Assembly: GCA_963855995.1 (NCBI GenBank) | Contig: OY979716.1 | Location: 49,237,379 to 49,301,378, forward strand | From: Muricea muricata | Taxonomy: Eukaryota; Cnidaria; Anthozoa; Malacalcyonacea; Plexauridae | Length of the DNA stretch: 64,000 bases | Reading direction: 5' to 3' | Shown here: one piece after another, positions 11,715-24,123 of the stretch | Layout of the letters: each line of letters opens with the position of its first letter | Numbering within the stretch: the first letter of the stretch is position 1 | Notes under the pieces: generated by a model | What the model was told of the DNA's origin: nothing | Databases searched by the model: none | The model's input: only the letters and a program-made list of their open reading frames with translations | Program-made: the position numbers and the translations under genes

Positions 11715-12481
11715 GAGCTGGACGAGTCACGAGAATCGGGAGCCTGGGGTCGAGCATAGGAAAAATGCAGAAACCATGGAACGTGAGCAGATTACGAAGC
11801 ATCAACATGCTAACAGTGTAAAAGGGGATCCAACAACACCCTCAAGGGGGTCAGCGTATAATACGGGGGGTGAGACCCAAAGACAACACAAAATTATCTT
11901 ACACGAAGTACAAAGGCTTGTTGGAGGAGCTAATAAGTCTGTTACAGAGAGACAAATGGGGAGAACTTTCAGATAAAGCACATGAACATGTAAACTATAG
12001 CAAAGAAATCCTAGATTTTGCGTTGAAAGCAATTAACGACGGAACGGACAGACGGAGACCATCAGAAGTGGCGCCTTCTCTTAGTTCAAGGAGTACTCGT
12101 CGTAGTGGACTATCACGAGCAAGTTGAACATCGTCGGCAAGTGCAAGAAGAAAGGCCATGGCAGAAGCTGCAGCAGCAAAGAAAAAAGCAGAATTCGATC
12201 GAATTATAGCAGTAAGAGAAAATGAAAGAAAATTATATGAAGCGGAAGAAGAACTACGCTTGAAACAAAGACGTGCACAACATGAAGTAGAAATGGCAAT
12301 CTTGGCCACAGAGAAAGCTGAGGCAATCGCAAATGCCAAACTCGATGCTGTTGAACAATCAATTCTCCAAGAAGAATCCTCTTACCTGCTTCTCGAACAA
12401 AAAGACGTGAAGTGGAAGACACAGAATCTCGCACCAAAGCGTGAGTTGACATTCACAATCCCAAACATGAACCCGAGCTAG
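11715..12481 (+). pseudogene. BEL-1 gag N-terminal region, broken
   Basis: Pieces in different frames give a hydrophilic N-terminus (about 11,715-11,970), a helical stretch (about 11,880-12,125) and a long charged coiled coil rich in alanine, glutamate and lysine (12,158-12,400, AEAAAAKKKAEFDRI). Cnidarian BEL gag proteins begin with a similar coiled-coil region. Frame changes near 11,960 and stops near 12,127 and 12,481 separate it from the gag core that follows. Confidence 0.55.
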
Positions 12482-12597
12482 GAGATCCTAACCTGGTTAA
12501 CACCTTTGCTATCATGCCTGATATAACTGGCAACACCCAAAAAATGTCACCACCTACAAACCAAAGTTTGAAGCAAGGTCAAGCAGAGTGAGGTCAA

Positions 12598-14013
12598 GTG
12601 GAACAAGCTCAAGCAAAGTATGTGGACGATCATACTAAAGACGAGAGAGCGAAGAGTTTACTTACCCCTAAGGGATTTGCAGGGAACCCACCAATTTTTA
12701 CACCAATACCCTCAATTCCTGGTCCAACAGCCTTTCAAGAATGCATTGAAGGGATCGCAAAAACAAACGAACGGGTAGTTGCGAGCTTGGCAAGGCAAAA
12801 TCTTCCGAAATGTCACCCAGAAGTATTCGAAGGTGATTCAACACTATTTCAACCATGGAAAAGGGCATTCGAAGCGATGATCCAAGACGCCAACCTAAAT
12901 CCTAACCAAGAAATGGCTTATCTCAGAAACTACACAAAGGGCAAGGTGCGAGACTTAGTTGACAATTTCAGGAAAAGACAAGGCAGTGATCCTGCGATTA
13001 CACTTCGTGAACTGTGGGCCGAAATAGGAAGACGATTTGGGAACACAGCTGTTATAACCAACTCGCTACTAGAGCGATTACAACAATCTGCAAAGTTCAA
13101 TGGACGGGACAAAGTAAAGTTACAAGATTTCGCAGACATTTGTATGGACGTCGATAACCAAATCAACAATCTACCTGGGCTTGCCTGTCTGAACTACGCA
13201 AGTGCCATCAGACCAATCGTTGATAACCTTCCAAGCTTTCTTCGATTCAAGTGGGAAAAAAAGGTAGTCAGCTACGCAGAAGAGAATAACGATAATTATC
13301 CCGGATTTCTCACGTTCGCGCTCATGATTCAAAAACAAGCGACGTTGAAGAATCATCCTAATGTTTCTGCAGGTGACTCGAATTCCGATCAAACAAAGAA
13401 GAGTGAAAAACGAGGGAGTAACGAACATCATGCTAAGGCCTACAAAGCTAACGCTAAGGACGGTGATCAGAACGAACAAATAAAACAAGAGAAATACTGT
13501 TACTATCATGACCGCAACGGACACGAACTAACCGGTTGTAAAGCATTCGAGACAAAAAATTTTGAAGAAAAGATGGAATGGCTAAAGTCCGCTGGTCTTT
13601 GTTTTCGTTGTCTTTCCCGGAAACATCGTGCTAAAGATTGCAAAAAGGAAGTAAAATGTACCAAGTGTGACAGCACTCGCCATCTTTTCGCATTGCATAA
13701 AGAAAAACAAACGAAGGTTAAAGAAGAGAAAGACGGGGAAGAGGAAGTCAAATCAAAATGTACCTCTGTGTGTCGTGGAAAAACAGGAGGACTCTCGTGC
13801 AGCAAAATAGTATTAGTGGACGTGTTTACTGAAGATAATCCAGAAATAGTTTGCAGAGCATATGCAATTATTGACGAGCAAAGTAATGCATCCATGATTA
13901 CACCAAACCTTGCTGATACACTGGAAGTAGACGCCCTTAAAGAAAAGTACCTCCTTTCGACGTGCAGCAGCGCGCCAGAGAGACGAAATACAGTCGCAGG
14001 GTGTCAGGACTAA
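12598..14013 (+). pseudogene. BEL-1 gag core, zinc knuckles and protease
   Basis: An open frame of 471 codons holds the gag core (PEVFEGDSTLFQPWKRAFEAM, then helices), paired zinc knuckles (CYYHDRNGHELTGC; CFRCLSRKHRAKDC; CTKCDSTRHLFALH) and the start of an aspartic protease (AIIDEQSNASMI around 13,860-13,900). Where homologues carry an LDD/DSG-like motif this copy reads IDEQSN. A frame change near 13,975 ends this frame early and moves the rest of the protease to the next one. Confidence 0.8.
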
Positions 14014-17000
14014 TGATCAAGTCATTAAATGGGATGGTTACCAAACTGCCCAAACTGATAGAGTGTGAACATATTCCACAAGAAAAAGATGAAATTCCCA
14101 CTCCATCCATGACAAAGCATTTCCCACATCTCTACGATATCACCAACGAAATACCACCGCTAGATAAAGATGCTAACATTGAAATTCTTCTGGGAAGAGA
14201 TGCACCGGAGCTACTAAAAGTCCGCGAATTTAGAAATGGGCCAAAAGGAGCCCCTTGGGCTTAGAAGTTGCTGCTAGGTTGGACAATCTCTGGTCAGACA
14301 TGTCTAGACCGTGTAGGCGGTCCCGTGCACGTTTCCGCGTATCGTACAGCATTAGAAAAGGATCAACCGCGCAGCATGAGTTCGGCGAACATGGACGGCG
14401 TCCCACCAGTAGAGACGGTTTCGTGCCCAAACTATTTTAAAGTTAAGGAAAGCCACGAAAGGCCCTTTAATGAGAATCAGGAGGACGTTTACCACACCAC
14501 ACCAGAGGATAACGATGTTACTTTGTCGCAAGAAGATCGTCAATTTCTAAAGATCGTTGAGGAAGGAATTCATAAAGACGCCCTTGGTAATTGGGAAATG
14601 CCACTACCTTTCCGTACTGAAGACGTAGTCATGCCAAATAACAGAGAACAAGCACTTAATCGTCTCAATAGGCTATTAAGAACATTCAAAAGAAAGCCCG
14701 AAATGCAAAACGATTACCTGGAATTTATGTCCAGCATGATCGATCGTGGCCACGCCGAGGTCGTGCCTACTGAAGAACCAGTGGAGTCACTAGACATCCC
14801 ACCAGCAGAGACAACGGAGTCAAAGGAGAGCAATCTTACCAAGGTATGGTACCTTCCACACTTTGGAGTATACCACCCAAGGAAACCAAACCAGGTCCGA
14901 GTGGTGTTCGACTCGTCGTGCGAATTCCAAGGCGTCTCACTGAACAAGGAGTTGTTTGCTGGCCCAGATCTTATGAATAACCTTTTGGGTGTCTTAATTC
15001 GGTTCCGTCAAGAAAACCACGGGGTCATGTGCGACATAGAGCAGATGTTTTACGCATTTCACGTCAATCCAGAACACAGAAACTTTCTACGGTTTCTCTG
15101 GTTCAAAAACAACAACCCAAGACAAGAGATAATAGATTATAGGATAACTGTCCACATTTTTGGAAATGGTCCGAGCCCTGCAGTAACGACCTTTGGGATG
15201 AGGAAGACAGCCGAAGACGGCGAGGAGGTCTACGGAGAGAAAACGAAAGAGTTCATATGTAATAATTTCTACGTGGACGATGGATTGACCTCTAAGCCAA
15301 CGGAAGAAGAGGTAATCGATTTGATACGCAACGCACAAGCCTGCCTCGAAACAGCTAATCTACACCTTCACAAAGTGGCTTCAAACTCAGCCTTAGTGAT
15401 GGAGGCCTTTCCTTCAGAAGATCGTGCAAAGGACGTGAAAGATCTCGACTTACGTCAAGATGTTTTGCCGACACAACGCGCCCTGGGGGTGCAATGGAAT
15501 TTAGAAGACGATCAATTGACATTCAGTGTTTCAGTTCCTGAGAAACCACTAACACCTAGAGGAGTTTTGTCCATAGTCAATTCGCTGTATGATCCACTGG
15601 GATTGGTAGCACCCGTAGTCCTCGTCGGCAAACTGTTATTGCAGAAGTTAATTATCCTGGGAAGAGAGAAGACGAACGATCAACCATTAAGATGGGACGA
15701 CCCCCTTCCTCCAGATCTGAACCACCAATGGCACGGTTGGAAGAATCAAATCGCAGGTCTGGAAAGTGTATCCATTGAACGATGTTACCACCCGAAGAAC
15801 TTTGGTACAGTGGTGCGAAATGAAATCCATGCCTTTTCTGACGCCAGTAAAGAGGCCATCGGGGTATCGGCATATCTGAAACAACTTAATCAGAAGGGCA
15901 AAGCAAGCGTTAGCTTGGTGTTCGGTCAGGCGAAAGTTGCTCCAATCCGACCAACTAGTATTCCTCGTCTCGAGCTGTGCGCAGCTGTACTATTCATCAA
16001 AGCTGTAAAGAAGTTACGGACTGAGCTAGACTTAAGGATTGATGACGTCAAGTTTTATACGGACTCTAAGGTAGTCCTGGGGTACATCAATAACGATGCA
16101 CACAGATTCCACGTTTAGACAGAACCTAAGAATACGCCAACTATAAATGCGTCGGTGCCATTAACTATGGACGAAATTAGTATCGATGAAAACGATCCCG
16201 AGATCAAAGTCAACGCGTATGCTACAAGCTCAACAGAAGAATCAGCGCTTAACGCTAAACGATTTGAGCGATTCTCGGACTAGACAATACTTCAACGTGC
16301 GATAGCTTATCTTGTTGAGAAAATAAGAAGTCAGAAAGCTAAAAAAGTCATGCGCGGATCGGAGCAAGGTCGAAAGATCAAGGACGAATGTCGACATCCA
16401 ACGGTTAAGGAAAGCGGCGAAGCTGCTAAAACAGTGATTATAAAAGCAGTTCAGGGAGAAGTCTTTGCAGCGTAGATCAATGCGTTGAAGAGAAATGACG
16501 ACAAGGGGACGGAAAGTCGAGACCACCTGAAAGAAAGAAGAAGACTCCTCCGCAAGTCCAATCTCGTCAGATTGGACCCCTTCCTAGATCGAGATGGGAT
16601 CCTCCGAGTTGGCGGACGTCTCAGCCGATCAAGTCTAACTTTCGAGGAGAAACATCCGATACTCCTGCCGAAGAAGCACCACCTGTCATTGCTAATAATT
16701 CGTCACTACCACGAGAAAGTTGTTCACCACCAAGGGCGACAGATTACACATGGTGCAGTCCGACAAGCGGGGTTCTGGATAGTCAATGGTCACGGAGAAG
16801 CGTCACGAATTGTCAATGCATGTGTTACATGCAAAAAGCTTAGAGGACGGACACTTACACAAGATATGGCAGATCTACCTGTTGATCGTACGGAAACCCA
16901 CCCACCATTTACCAACGTCGGAATGGACGTTTTCGGGCCATGGCAGATTCAGGTAAAGAAACTCAGAGGATCTGCTGCAAATGCCAAACGGTGGGGAATA
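13962..17000 (+). pseudogene. BEL-1 pol: protease end, reverse transcriptase, RNase H, integrase zinc domain
   Basis: One frame carries LLGRDAPELLKV and APWA (protease end), then reverse transcriptase with CDIEQMFYAF and NNFYVDDGL (both catalytic sites intact), SLYDPLGLVAP, RNase H signals FSDAS and FYTDSKVVLGYI, then the integrase HHCC domain (HYHEKV...CVTC) and MDVFGPW. In-frame TAG codons stand at 14,262, 16,116, 16,281 and 16,473. After the 16,116 stop, the expected RNase H tail and tether seem missing. The integrase catalytic core is cut after its first aspartate region at about 16,997. Confidence 0.85.
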
Positions 17001-17087
17001 TGTAAATTTCGTATGAGTGTAGTTGACACATGCGAACTCCGTGCCGTAGTTGGCCCCACGGGTGAATTGTGGTGCGGGAACGCGACA
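16997..17087 (+). repeat. Truncated 3' LTR of BEL/Pao element 1
   Basis: These 91 bases match 11,501-11,591 with three transitions. The left edge is fused to integrase coding sequence at a short shared stretch aatatgta, consistent with a deletion through microhomology. Confidence 0.85.
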
Positions 17088-17115
17088 AACATAACGTAAC
17101 ATAACATAACATAAC
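17088..17115. repeat. (AACAT)n microsatellite, right half, with BEL-1 target duplication
   Basis: AACAT at 17,088-17,092 repeats 11,223-11,227; further aacat units follow. Both halves of the microsatellite would join if the retrotransposon were removed. Confidence 0.8.
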
Positions 17116-17975
17116 ACAACTACAAGATTCAACTGCATTTAAAATGGTCAAAAGCTATTAAAAAGCACACAGCTTAAACTTGTGAACAGACTATGTAATG
17201 CAGCATAATAACAAGAAAGAGTTTAACCAGGTAAAGATCTCTTATCCATGAAAGCTAATATTTAATATTTAAGCTAATATTTATGCTGCATTTAGTCTAT
17301 AAGCAAATAATCAATGTAGCCAAAGGCAGAGTTGATTTTTGGCAAGATTAACTGGGCATGGATCAATTAAAATTTGACTAATTGTTTTAGTATATATATA
17401 CCTGGATTGACTTTTGTCCCCGAGCCAACGGCAAGCCCGGGGCGAGGGTTACTAATCGTGCATAAGCAAAGTTCAAAGTCGCTGTTCATGGGCGATGGGG
17501 ATGAGATTTTTTTTGGTAGGTCATGCTCACACTGATCTCAACAATATGGCAGACTATCATGAATGGTTAACACTGATTAATCAGATTTTAAATTTGTTGT
17601 TGATCAACTTAATCACGAATTCAAGTTATTCAACTGTCAGCAAATATTCAACTTTAGTTAGGGATCCAAAAAAACGAGTATTAAGACAAAAACGACTGCC
17701 ACAAGACTCTTGAAAAGAGATTAATTCGGGGAAAATACAGAGAAGCGCCAAGAATTGACAATGGCGTGAAACACAAGGCAAGTTTGTTGATAATGCGTAT
17801 TTATACTTGTGTTTTAATGATTTATAAAGGCCAGCGTAGCCATGCTCATCCAGTCTATTCCCTGTTTAAATTCCAAAGTAAGTTTATGTTTTGTAAATGC
17901 AAGACTAATTAATAGGTCGTATTTTATACCAAATTTAAGCTTACATTAGGCGTAATAACATACCTATAGCTCCCG
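17116..17975. other. Spacer between two BEL elements, no gene seen
   Basis: AT-rich DNA with one short frame (17,495-17,713) that resembles nothing I know. No RNA gene or element end could be supported. Confidence 0.5.
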
Positions 17976-18263
17976 GCTGTTTCTATCGCAGATTATGTGT
18001 CAGCTCTGTCACCAAGATTGTTTGTTTATAACACTGACAAGTGATCAAGCAGTTCGTTACAAAGAGACGCACGCCGTGAATATTGAAATATTTATTAAAA
18101 CGTAAAGGATTCAATATCGATAGTAAATCACTGTTTCTACTTGAACTACAAGACGTAAAATGAATTACTCTCTATAATCTGACACTCACACATTGTCCTG
18201 CACTGAGTCTGTTCTTTTCGCACCAAAAAGCTCACTTAAACCCCAGTCTCTCATGCAATGTGT
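17976..18263 (-). repeat. 3' LTR of BEL/Pao element 2
   Basis: Near-identical to 24,509-24,794 in the same orientation, with about 16 differences in 290 bases. Many differences are CG versus TG or CA. The exact outer borders could not be fixed; the left copy may continue to about 18,280. Confidence 0.75.
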
Positions 18264-18389
18264 GAGCCCGCAGTTACATGGCTCCCCTAAATTGTGGCAG
18301 CTAGCGCAATTTATCTAATTAACGTTAACTTGTCAAAGTTCGACAAACAACAGCAAAGTTTCCATACAAGGCTCTTCGGCAGGGAATCT

Positions 18390-18703
18390 TCAACCCTTTG
18401 TATTAGTGTCTTCGGACTTTAATAGTAGCACCAATTTCTGTATCGGTCTTTCGAGGACCGTCGTTGTTCGAACCCGTTTTCCTTCCTTCGTAAGTGAACG
18501 ATCACTAACGATGACTTTCACCTTTCGCACAAATCCGTCCTCACTGGCGTAAACTTCATCAACACGAGCTGTGCGCCACAAGCTATGACTCGGGACTTCA
18601 TGGTAAGCAGGTGGTTTGGGGTGAGAGGTTCCATTCCATCGGGTGATGTGAGGTTGTCAGTAGTGAGGGGTCGGCTACTTTCTATCGATTCGGTTTCACA
18701 CAT
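18390..18703 (-). pseudogene. BEL-2 integrase C-terminal region, fragments
   Basis: Two overlapping minus-strand frames give GMEPLTPNHLLTMKSRV (BEL integrase C-terminal motif) and VDEVYASEDGFVRKVKVIV, the beta-rich C-terminal tail. In intact elements a longer stretch separates them, so a deletion near 18,580-18,600 has joined the two and shifted the frame. Confidence 0.7.
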
Positions 18704-19630
18704 AAATGTTCCTAGTGACTCTTCTAGACTCGTCTAGTTGCGTACCATGATCGTCGAGTAACGCGTTGAGAACATTTCGCACCGTTCTTATTTGGTGTTC
18801 CCAGATGCCACCCATGTGGCTTGCCGAGGGAACATTTGTCTGGAATTCTATCCAGTCGCATTCTTTGTTGATCAAGAATTCATGCACTTTGTTTTGATTC
18901 ATCTCCTTTACTGCCTCGGGCAGTTCGTTTCTCGCTCCTAGTAGGTTAGTGCCTTGATCGCATCTTATAACTTGCACTGGACCATGTCTTGCCAAAAAGT
19001 GGTGCAATGCGTTGATGAATGAGTCGGTTTCGAGTTTTTTGGCCTCCTCGAGACGCAAGACATGTGAATACGACTCCATACCGCTTCATCTCTCGCCGTC
19101 CCTCCTTGATCAGCCAAGGGCCAAAATAATCCACGCCGCAGAACGTGAAGGGAGGTGATGGTTCCAAACAATCTTTGGGCAGGTCGGACATCTTCTGTTC
19201 TTGTGCTGAAGCACACATTTTTCTGCAGGTAACGCAATCTGCGATGTATCGAGCCACGGTTGAACTACCACCAGTGATCCAATATCCGTTGGAAAGAAGT
19301 TCATTCAAGGTCATCTCACCGCCCTGACGCTTATTTTGTAGGTGATAGTGTCTGATGATCAGCGCGGTCACGTGTCCCTTTCGTGGGAGAATGACTGGAT
19401 GCTTGAGATCGAATGAAACGCTGGCTCGAGTTAGTCGGCCGCCTACTCGCAAAATGCCTTTGTCATCCACGAACGGATCCAACCGGAATAGGGAACTCGT
19501 GTTTTTTAGGGTTATCTTGCATTTTTGGTTGCGGTCTCTCTCGTTATCACTATCATTGCACTTACGTAGCAACTGTATTTCCTGTGGAAATGTTTGCTCT
19601 TGTACGGCCTTTACGATAGCTAGCTCAGCT
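18696..19630 (-). pseudogene. BEL-2 integrase
   Basis: The zinc-binding part (IIRHYHLQNKR...CVTCRKMC), first catalytic aspartate region (GVDYFGPW), second (RCDQGTNLLGA) and the glutamate region (GGIWEHQIRTVRNVL) are all visible. The frame shifts near 19,080, between CLASRG and the DTDSFINAL-like stretch, where a few residues are lost. An in-frame TGA separates it from RNase H at about 19,630. Confidence 0.8.
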
Positions 19631-21659
19631 CAGCGCAGTTCTTCCACATTGCACTGACGATATTGTTGCCTGGTCTCTTTCGAAGTATTCTCGTTGAGTT
19701 TGTGGACACTCCTGATGTAGCGTTGCCAACGTATGATCACCGCAATGGCTTTTTTCGCACGATGCCATTCTGAAAAGTACTCTAAACGTTCTTGAATTGT
19801 TGCGAAGTTTTCCTTTGACGCAGTATTCGCAAGGGTTGTTGCGGTCTTTACTTCGGGATCGTCATGTGAAAGGGGGTGTTCGTTGACATCAACGTGTTCT
19901 GGTTGAGATTCCCAGAGGAATGAAGGACCAGAGAGCCGACGCTTGTTCTTCAGAAATTCTGGAGTAGTCAGACCTCTGGAAGCTTCGTCGGCTGGGTTCT
20001 CTTTGCTCTCGACGTATCTCCACTGCGCGGGGGCTGACTCGTCACAGATCTGCTGGACTCTGTTGGCGACGAAGATGTGGAACCTTCGAGCTTCGTTGTT
20101 GATATATCCAAGTACAGCTTTACTATCTGTCCAGTAAATGTCGACAATCTTATCAAAGTCCAACCTCCTTGTGAAGTATGGTGCTGACCTTGACGGATAC
20201 CAACGCTGCCGTTAACTCTAAACGAGGGATTGTGATGCCTTTTAGGGGGAGACACGAGACTGCCATGACCAGTTTGCAGTGAACTTGTTCTTGCACGTTA
20301 AGCAAGCGTATATACGAACACTGTCCGTATCCAGCCATGCTGGCATCGCAAAAGTGATGGAGCTGTATGGATTTCAATTTGCTAAAGTCGGTTGGTTTAA
20401 AGCATCTTTGCACCTTGAAGTCGTTTAGTAAGAGAAGTTCGTTCCTCCACTGGTCCCATCTCGTTCTAATGTGGCCGGGGACTGAGTCATCGCAGTCAAC
20501 TCTGTCGCGACACAACTCTTGTAGTAGCTGTTTACCCATCAGTAGGACCGGGCCACGAATCCTAGAGGATCGTATATTGAGCTGATGGTGGACAGAATTC
20601 CTCTTCTGGTCAGGGGGGGTCGTGAAGGATGATACGCATCTGAAATGTATCCAATTCAACGCACCAGTAGACCCCAAGCGCTCTTTCGATTGGCAGACGG
20701 TCGTTGTGAGGATCTAGTTTCTTCAGCGTGGAAGCACGATCTTTCTGCAGGATCGCTGCGATGACTTCTTTCGAGTTGGAGATGAACTTGTGGAGTCGTA
20801 GACCTCCCATTGCGCTCAGATCTTTGGTTATTTGGATTAGAGTGGTGGCTTGCTCGGTGTTTTTTACAGATTTCAGTCCGTTATCAACATAAAAGTTGTT
20901 CCTTACGAAGTTAGCCGCCTCGGATCCACACTCTTCTTCATAGTCATTGGCGATTTTCTTCAAACCGTAGTTCGCGCATCCAGGTGATGAGCCAGCACCA
21001 AACAGGTGTACAGTCATCCTGTATTCGACTGGTCGTTTTGTGGTATCACCGTCTTCCCACCATAGGAATTGTAAGAAGTTCCGATGAGCTTCAAACACCT
21101 TAAATTGGTGGAACATTGCCTCCCCGTCACAATTAAACACTGTTAGTTCAGTTCTAAATCGGCAAAGCACTCCAACTAGTTGGTTCGTAAGGTCTGGGCC
21201 CTGCAGAAGGTGATTGTTTGTCGATTCTCCTTCATAGGTCGCACTGCAGTCGAATACCACCCGTATTTTCTCGGGCTTTCTTGGATGGTACACCCCGTGG
21301 TGTGGGATGTACCAAATGTCTCTATCTTCGTTCGTAAGTTCGTTTTCCGGGACTCTTTCCGCGTAATTCTCAATAAGCTCATTCATAAAAGTTGTATAGT
21401 CCTCACGATATCTCTTATTGTTTTCTAAGCGAGTCTGAAGCTTACACAGATGATGCAGGGCAAGTGGTTTATTATTTGGTAGCACTGGTCTCTCTTGTCG
21501 AAATGGCAAAGGCATTTCGTAATGCCCGTCTTCTCGCTGACGAGTTTCTCTTTTTATTATAGATAGGAATTTTTTATCTTCTTGGGACATTGGTTGTTCT
21601 GCACCTCTTTCTGAGAAGTCCAATTCCAACATTTCTTGAAGTTGAGCTGGGTTGATCAC
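19630..21659 (-). pseudogene. BEL-2 reverse transcriptase and RNase H
   Basis: The reverse transcriptase has YHPRKPEKIRVVFDCSATYEG, LLQGPDLTNQLVGVL and FNCDGEAMFHQF. The usual YVDD box reads YVDN (codons at about 20,886-20,897), losing the second catalytic aspartate. A frame change near 20,615 leads into DPLG-region and RNase H sequence (HHFCDASMAGYG, IYWTDSKAVLGYI, ENPADEASRG). With the mutated active site this copy cannot have been active since that change. Confidence 0.85.
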
Positions 21660-23097
21660 CTGCTTGATCGTCGGCCTTATTGGGAAAGTGACACGGCCTT
21701 CTTGCAGAAGGTTTCAGGGTGGGTAAGTTGCTTTCTGTCGTTATTCGGTGTACAATACCCGTCAGATGCTCACCTTGGTCTATTGTTGATTTGCCTATGT
21801 TGCCAATGATTCCCCACCCGAGGTCAGTTCGCTGGTTGTAAGGTTCGTTCTGTTTTCCGGGAATAACTTCACAAGGTACAATTGCTTGGGAGCAGTTCGA
21901 TCCGATAAGAATTCCGACTGGGATGTCATTGTTCAAAGGGATTAGATGGTGGGCAATAGGTTTTAGGTGTGACCAAGCATTAGCCATTTCAGGGCAGGGT
22001 ATTTGTTGCCTTTTCCCAGGTACTGTTTCGCATGAGAAGGTCGTCGGAAGTTTGATCGTCATACTGTGATTGGTATCGCTTACTTGAAGACCCTTAATTC
22101 TGTCGCTACGCATCAGCTCATTTTCAGCATGCATGGTTGACAAGGATAATTGCGTTTTGGATCCGTTGAGTTGAAGGTAGTCCAGTACTTCCTGTGAGAC
22201 AAACATGGTGTCTGACTGGTCGTCTAAAAAGGCGTAGACCAATTTCCGGTTTTGAGGGTTGTCAGCATGGTTAACCCAAACAGGCACAATCATGGAACTG
22301 ATTTGGTATTGATAGCCATTGTTCATCAGGCATGTTTTCGTGCAACGTACGGTTGGGCTGGCAGGATCTATTGGTGGGTTCGAGTCGTCCTTATTCTCGT
22401 CTCTTTTCTTTATGTCTCCATGCAGAGATGATGGGCGTGGTTTACCACATGTTTTGCAGGTTTTCCTGTTCTTGCGGTGTTTTGAGAGGTGTCCTTGTTT
22501 TAGACAGCCAAAACAAAGTTCTTTCGACTTAGCGTATTCCTTTCTTTCGCCAATGTCTTTCTTACAAAATCCTTCGCACGAATCAAGTTCGTGGTGCCCT
22601 TTACAGAAAATACAGGAGTTCGCAACTGGGCCTTCATTTCTTCCTTGATTTGTGTCATTGGGATCAGTTTCCTCGGACTTAGTTGCCATGATATTTCTAG
22701 GATTTCTTTTGTGTCGAATAGGGAATTTTCTTCCAGATGCGCCGTCACCTTGATTCTTTGGTCGCTTGCTATCTTCCTCCTTATTGATCTTTCGGAGGTT
22801 GACTGGGTTGCAAGCTATATCTGCTTCCTTTACAACGAACTTGACAAATTCTGAGAACGGTGGAAAACTGTCCTTTTCTTCCTTCCAATTGTGCACCAGT
22901 CTTCCCCATCTGACGTCGTCGCCATCGAGTAACATAAACCCTTCGACCACTGATTTTGCTTCGCCCGAAACATACTTTCCCAAAAAATGTAATTTCTCTG
23001 CGGAGTTAATGGCTCGACTCTCTATTAGGGTTTCGAATGCCTTCACATAAACAGGGTATTTCAGTGGGTTGCCTGTGAAGATACTGGGCTCTGGCAA
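21574..23097 (-). pseudogene. BEL-2 gag and protease
   Basis: Open minus-strand frame of 507 codons. It begins in the gag core (PEPSIFTGNPLKYPVYVKAFETLI) and contains zinc knuckles (CIFCKGHHELDSC; CFGCLKQGHLSKH; CKTCGK) and an aspartic protease with AFLDDQSDTMFV. The gag core appears shortened after LLDGDDV, where the homologous region between the core helices and KEEKDSFPPF is missing. The reverse transcriptase frame overlaps its 3' end. Confidence 0.8.
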
Positions 23098-23730
23098 TGG
23101 TAGTCTATTTTGATTCTGGATTTCTAATAGCCTCGAAATTGTTTGTAGCTGGACTTGTTGCTAGGGGGTTCTTCGGAACCGGTTGCAGGCTCGGTCATGC
23201 AATTAGGTGGTGTTTCGTTTAGCATGGTGGGAGGAGTTTGGTTCGGGGAAGTGGGAGTTCCTTCATTGGGTTAGGTTGGAGGTTCTTCGTTCCGTGGAGT
23301 CGAGGGGGGGGAGGTTGGTTCGGTTGAGCAGGAAGGATTTCGAAGGAGGATTGCATATCACTAGTATATACGTGCGCGAAGGGATTAAGAGGTGATGATG
23401 TCGTTAGTCGGTCATTGCCGTTGGAAGATGTAGGCATAGGTTGATCATTTGCGTCGAGGATCTCTGGTACTTCGACAGCTGGGTTCAGTTGTGTGTCAAG
23501 AAACTTTTTGATGTGTTCTTATATGCTGTTGTGATCATTGTCCTGGAGGTCAGGAAGAACGAGTTCTTCCTCAAACCTCTTGCAAACATCAATTCTTGCC
23601 TTCTTCTTCGCTAGTTCCCTGGATATTTTGTATTTTTCTGTCGCATTTTCTATTTGCTCCTTTATCCTTTTTTCTTCTTGTTCAATTTCCATTTTCTTCC
23701 TTTAGATTTCTTCCAGCGCCTTTCGATTAG

Positions 23731-24123
23731 CTATACCAAGTTTTCTTTCACCTTGACCATATCCATTCTCGCCTTAAGAGAGGCCAGCTCTTCTTCGAGA
23801 TCGATTCTATGCTGTCGCGTTGACGAGGTAGTGCTGCTTGCGGAACCACGAGACGATCTACTTTTTCTGCTGTACCTTGATGATGCAATAGATTGTCTAT
23901 TGTCATCGTCTTTCTTTAGTTCGCTTAAAACTGCACCCACTTCCTTAAGCATTACGTTGGTTTCGTTGCTCATCGTCTCAAATCGTCCAAACAGGGTTAT
24001 TTTCTTGACTTCTGATTCCATTACTTTGTCTAGTCTCTCCTGGGTTTCAGCAAGTTCATTCATAAATTTTATAAGGATTTGGGTACCCTGTTCCAAAGTT
24101 TCTATGTTTCTTTCATTTACCAA
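23731..24123 (-). pseudogene. BEL-2 gag N-terminal coiled coil
   Basis: 130-codon minus-strand frame: a helical first half (ETLEQGTQILIKFMNELAE), a serine/arginine linker (SSRYSRKSRSSRGSASS) and a short second helix. It is typical of the N-terminus of cnidarian BEL gag, upstream of the core at 23,097. Stops separate the two. Confidence 0.6.

Larger units (their letters stand above)
11228..17087 (+). mobile_element. BEL/Pao LTR retrotransposon 1, defective
   Basis: Order is LTR, gag, protease, reverse transcriptase, RNase H, integrase zinc domain, then a truncated LTR, all on the plus strand, flanked by AACAT duplications. The integrase frame runs directly into the last 91 bases of the LTR at about 16,997, so the rest of the integrase, the polypurine tract and roughly 270 bases of the 3' LTR are gone. 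Several in-frame stops and one or more frame changes interrupt gag-pol. The element is dead. Its insertion into an AACAT microsatellite leaves repeats on both sides. Confidence 0.9.

Noticed and set aside
13171-13895. Minus-strand frames opposite BEL-1 gag
   Set aside because: Antisense shadows of the gag frame.
17495-17713. 72-codon plus-strand frame
   Set aside because: Non-ATG-like context, no family resemblance, and composition like the surrounding AT-rich DNA.
22319-22648. Plus-strand frames opposite BEL-2 gag
   Set aside because: Antisense shadows of the gag-protease frame; cysteine and phenylalanine rich with no motif.
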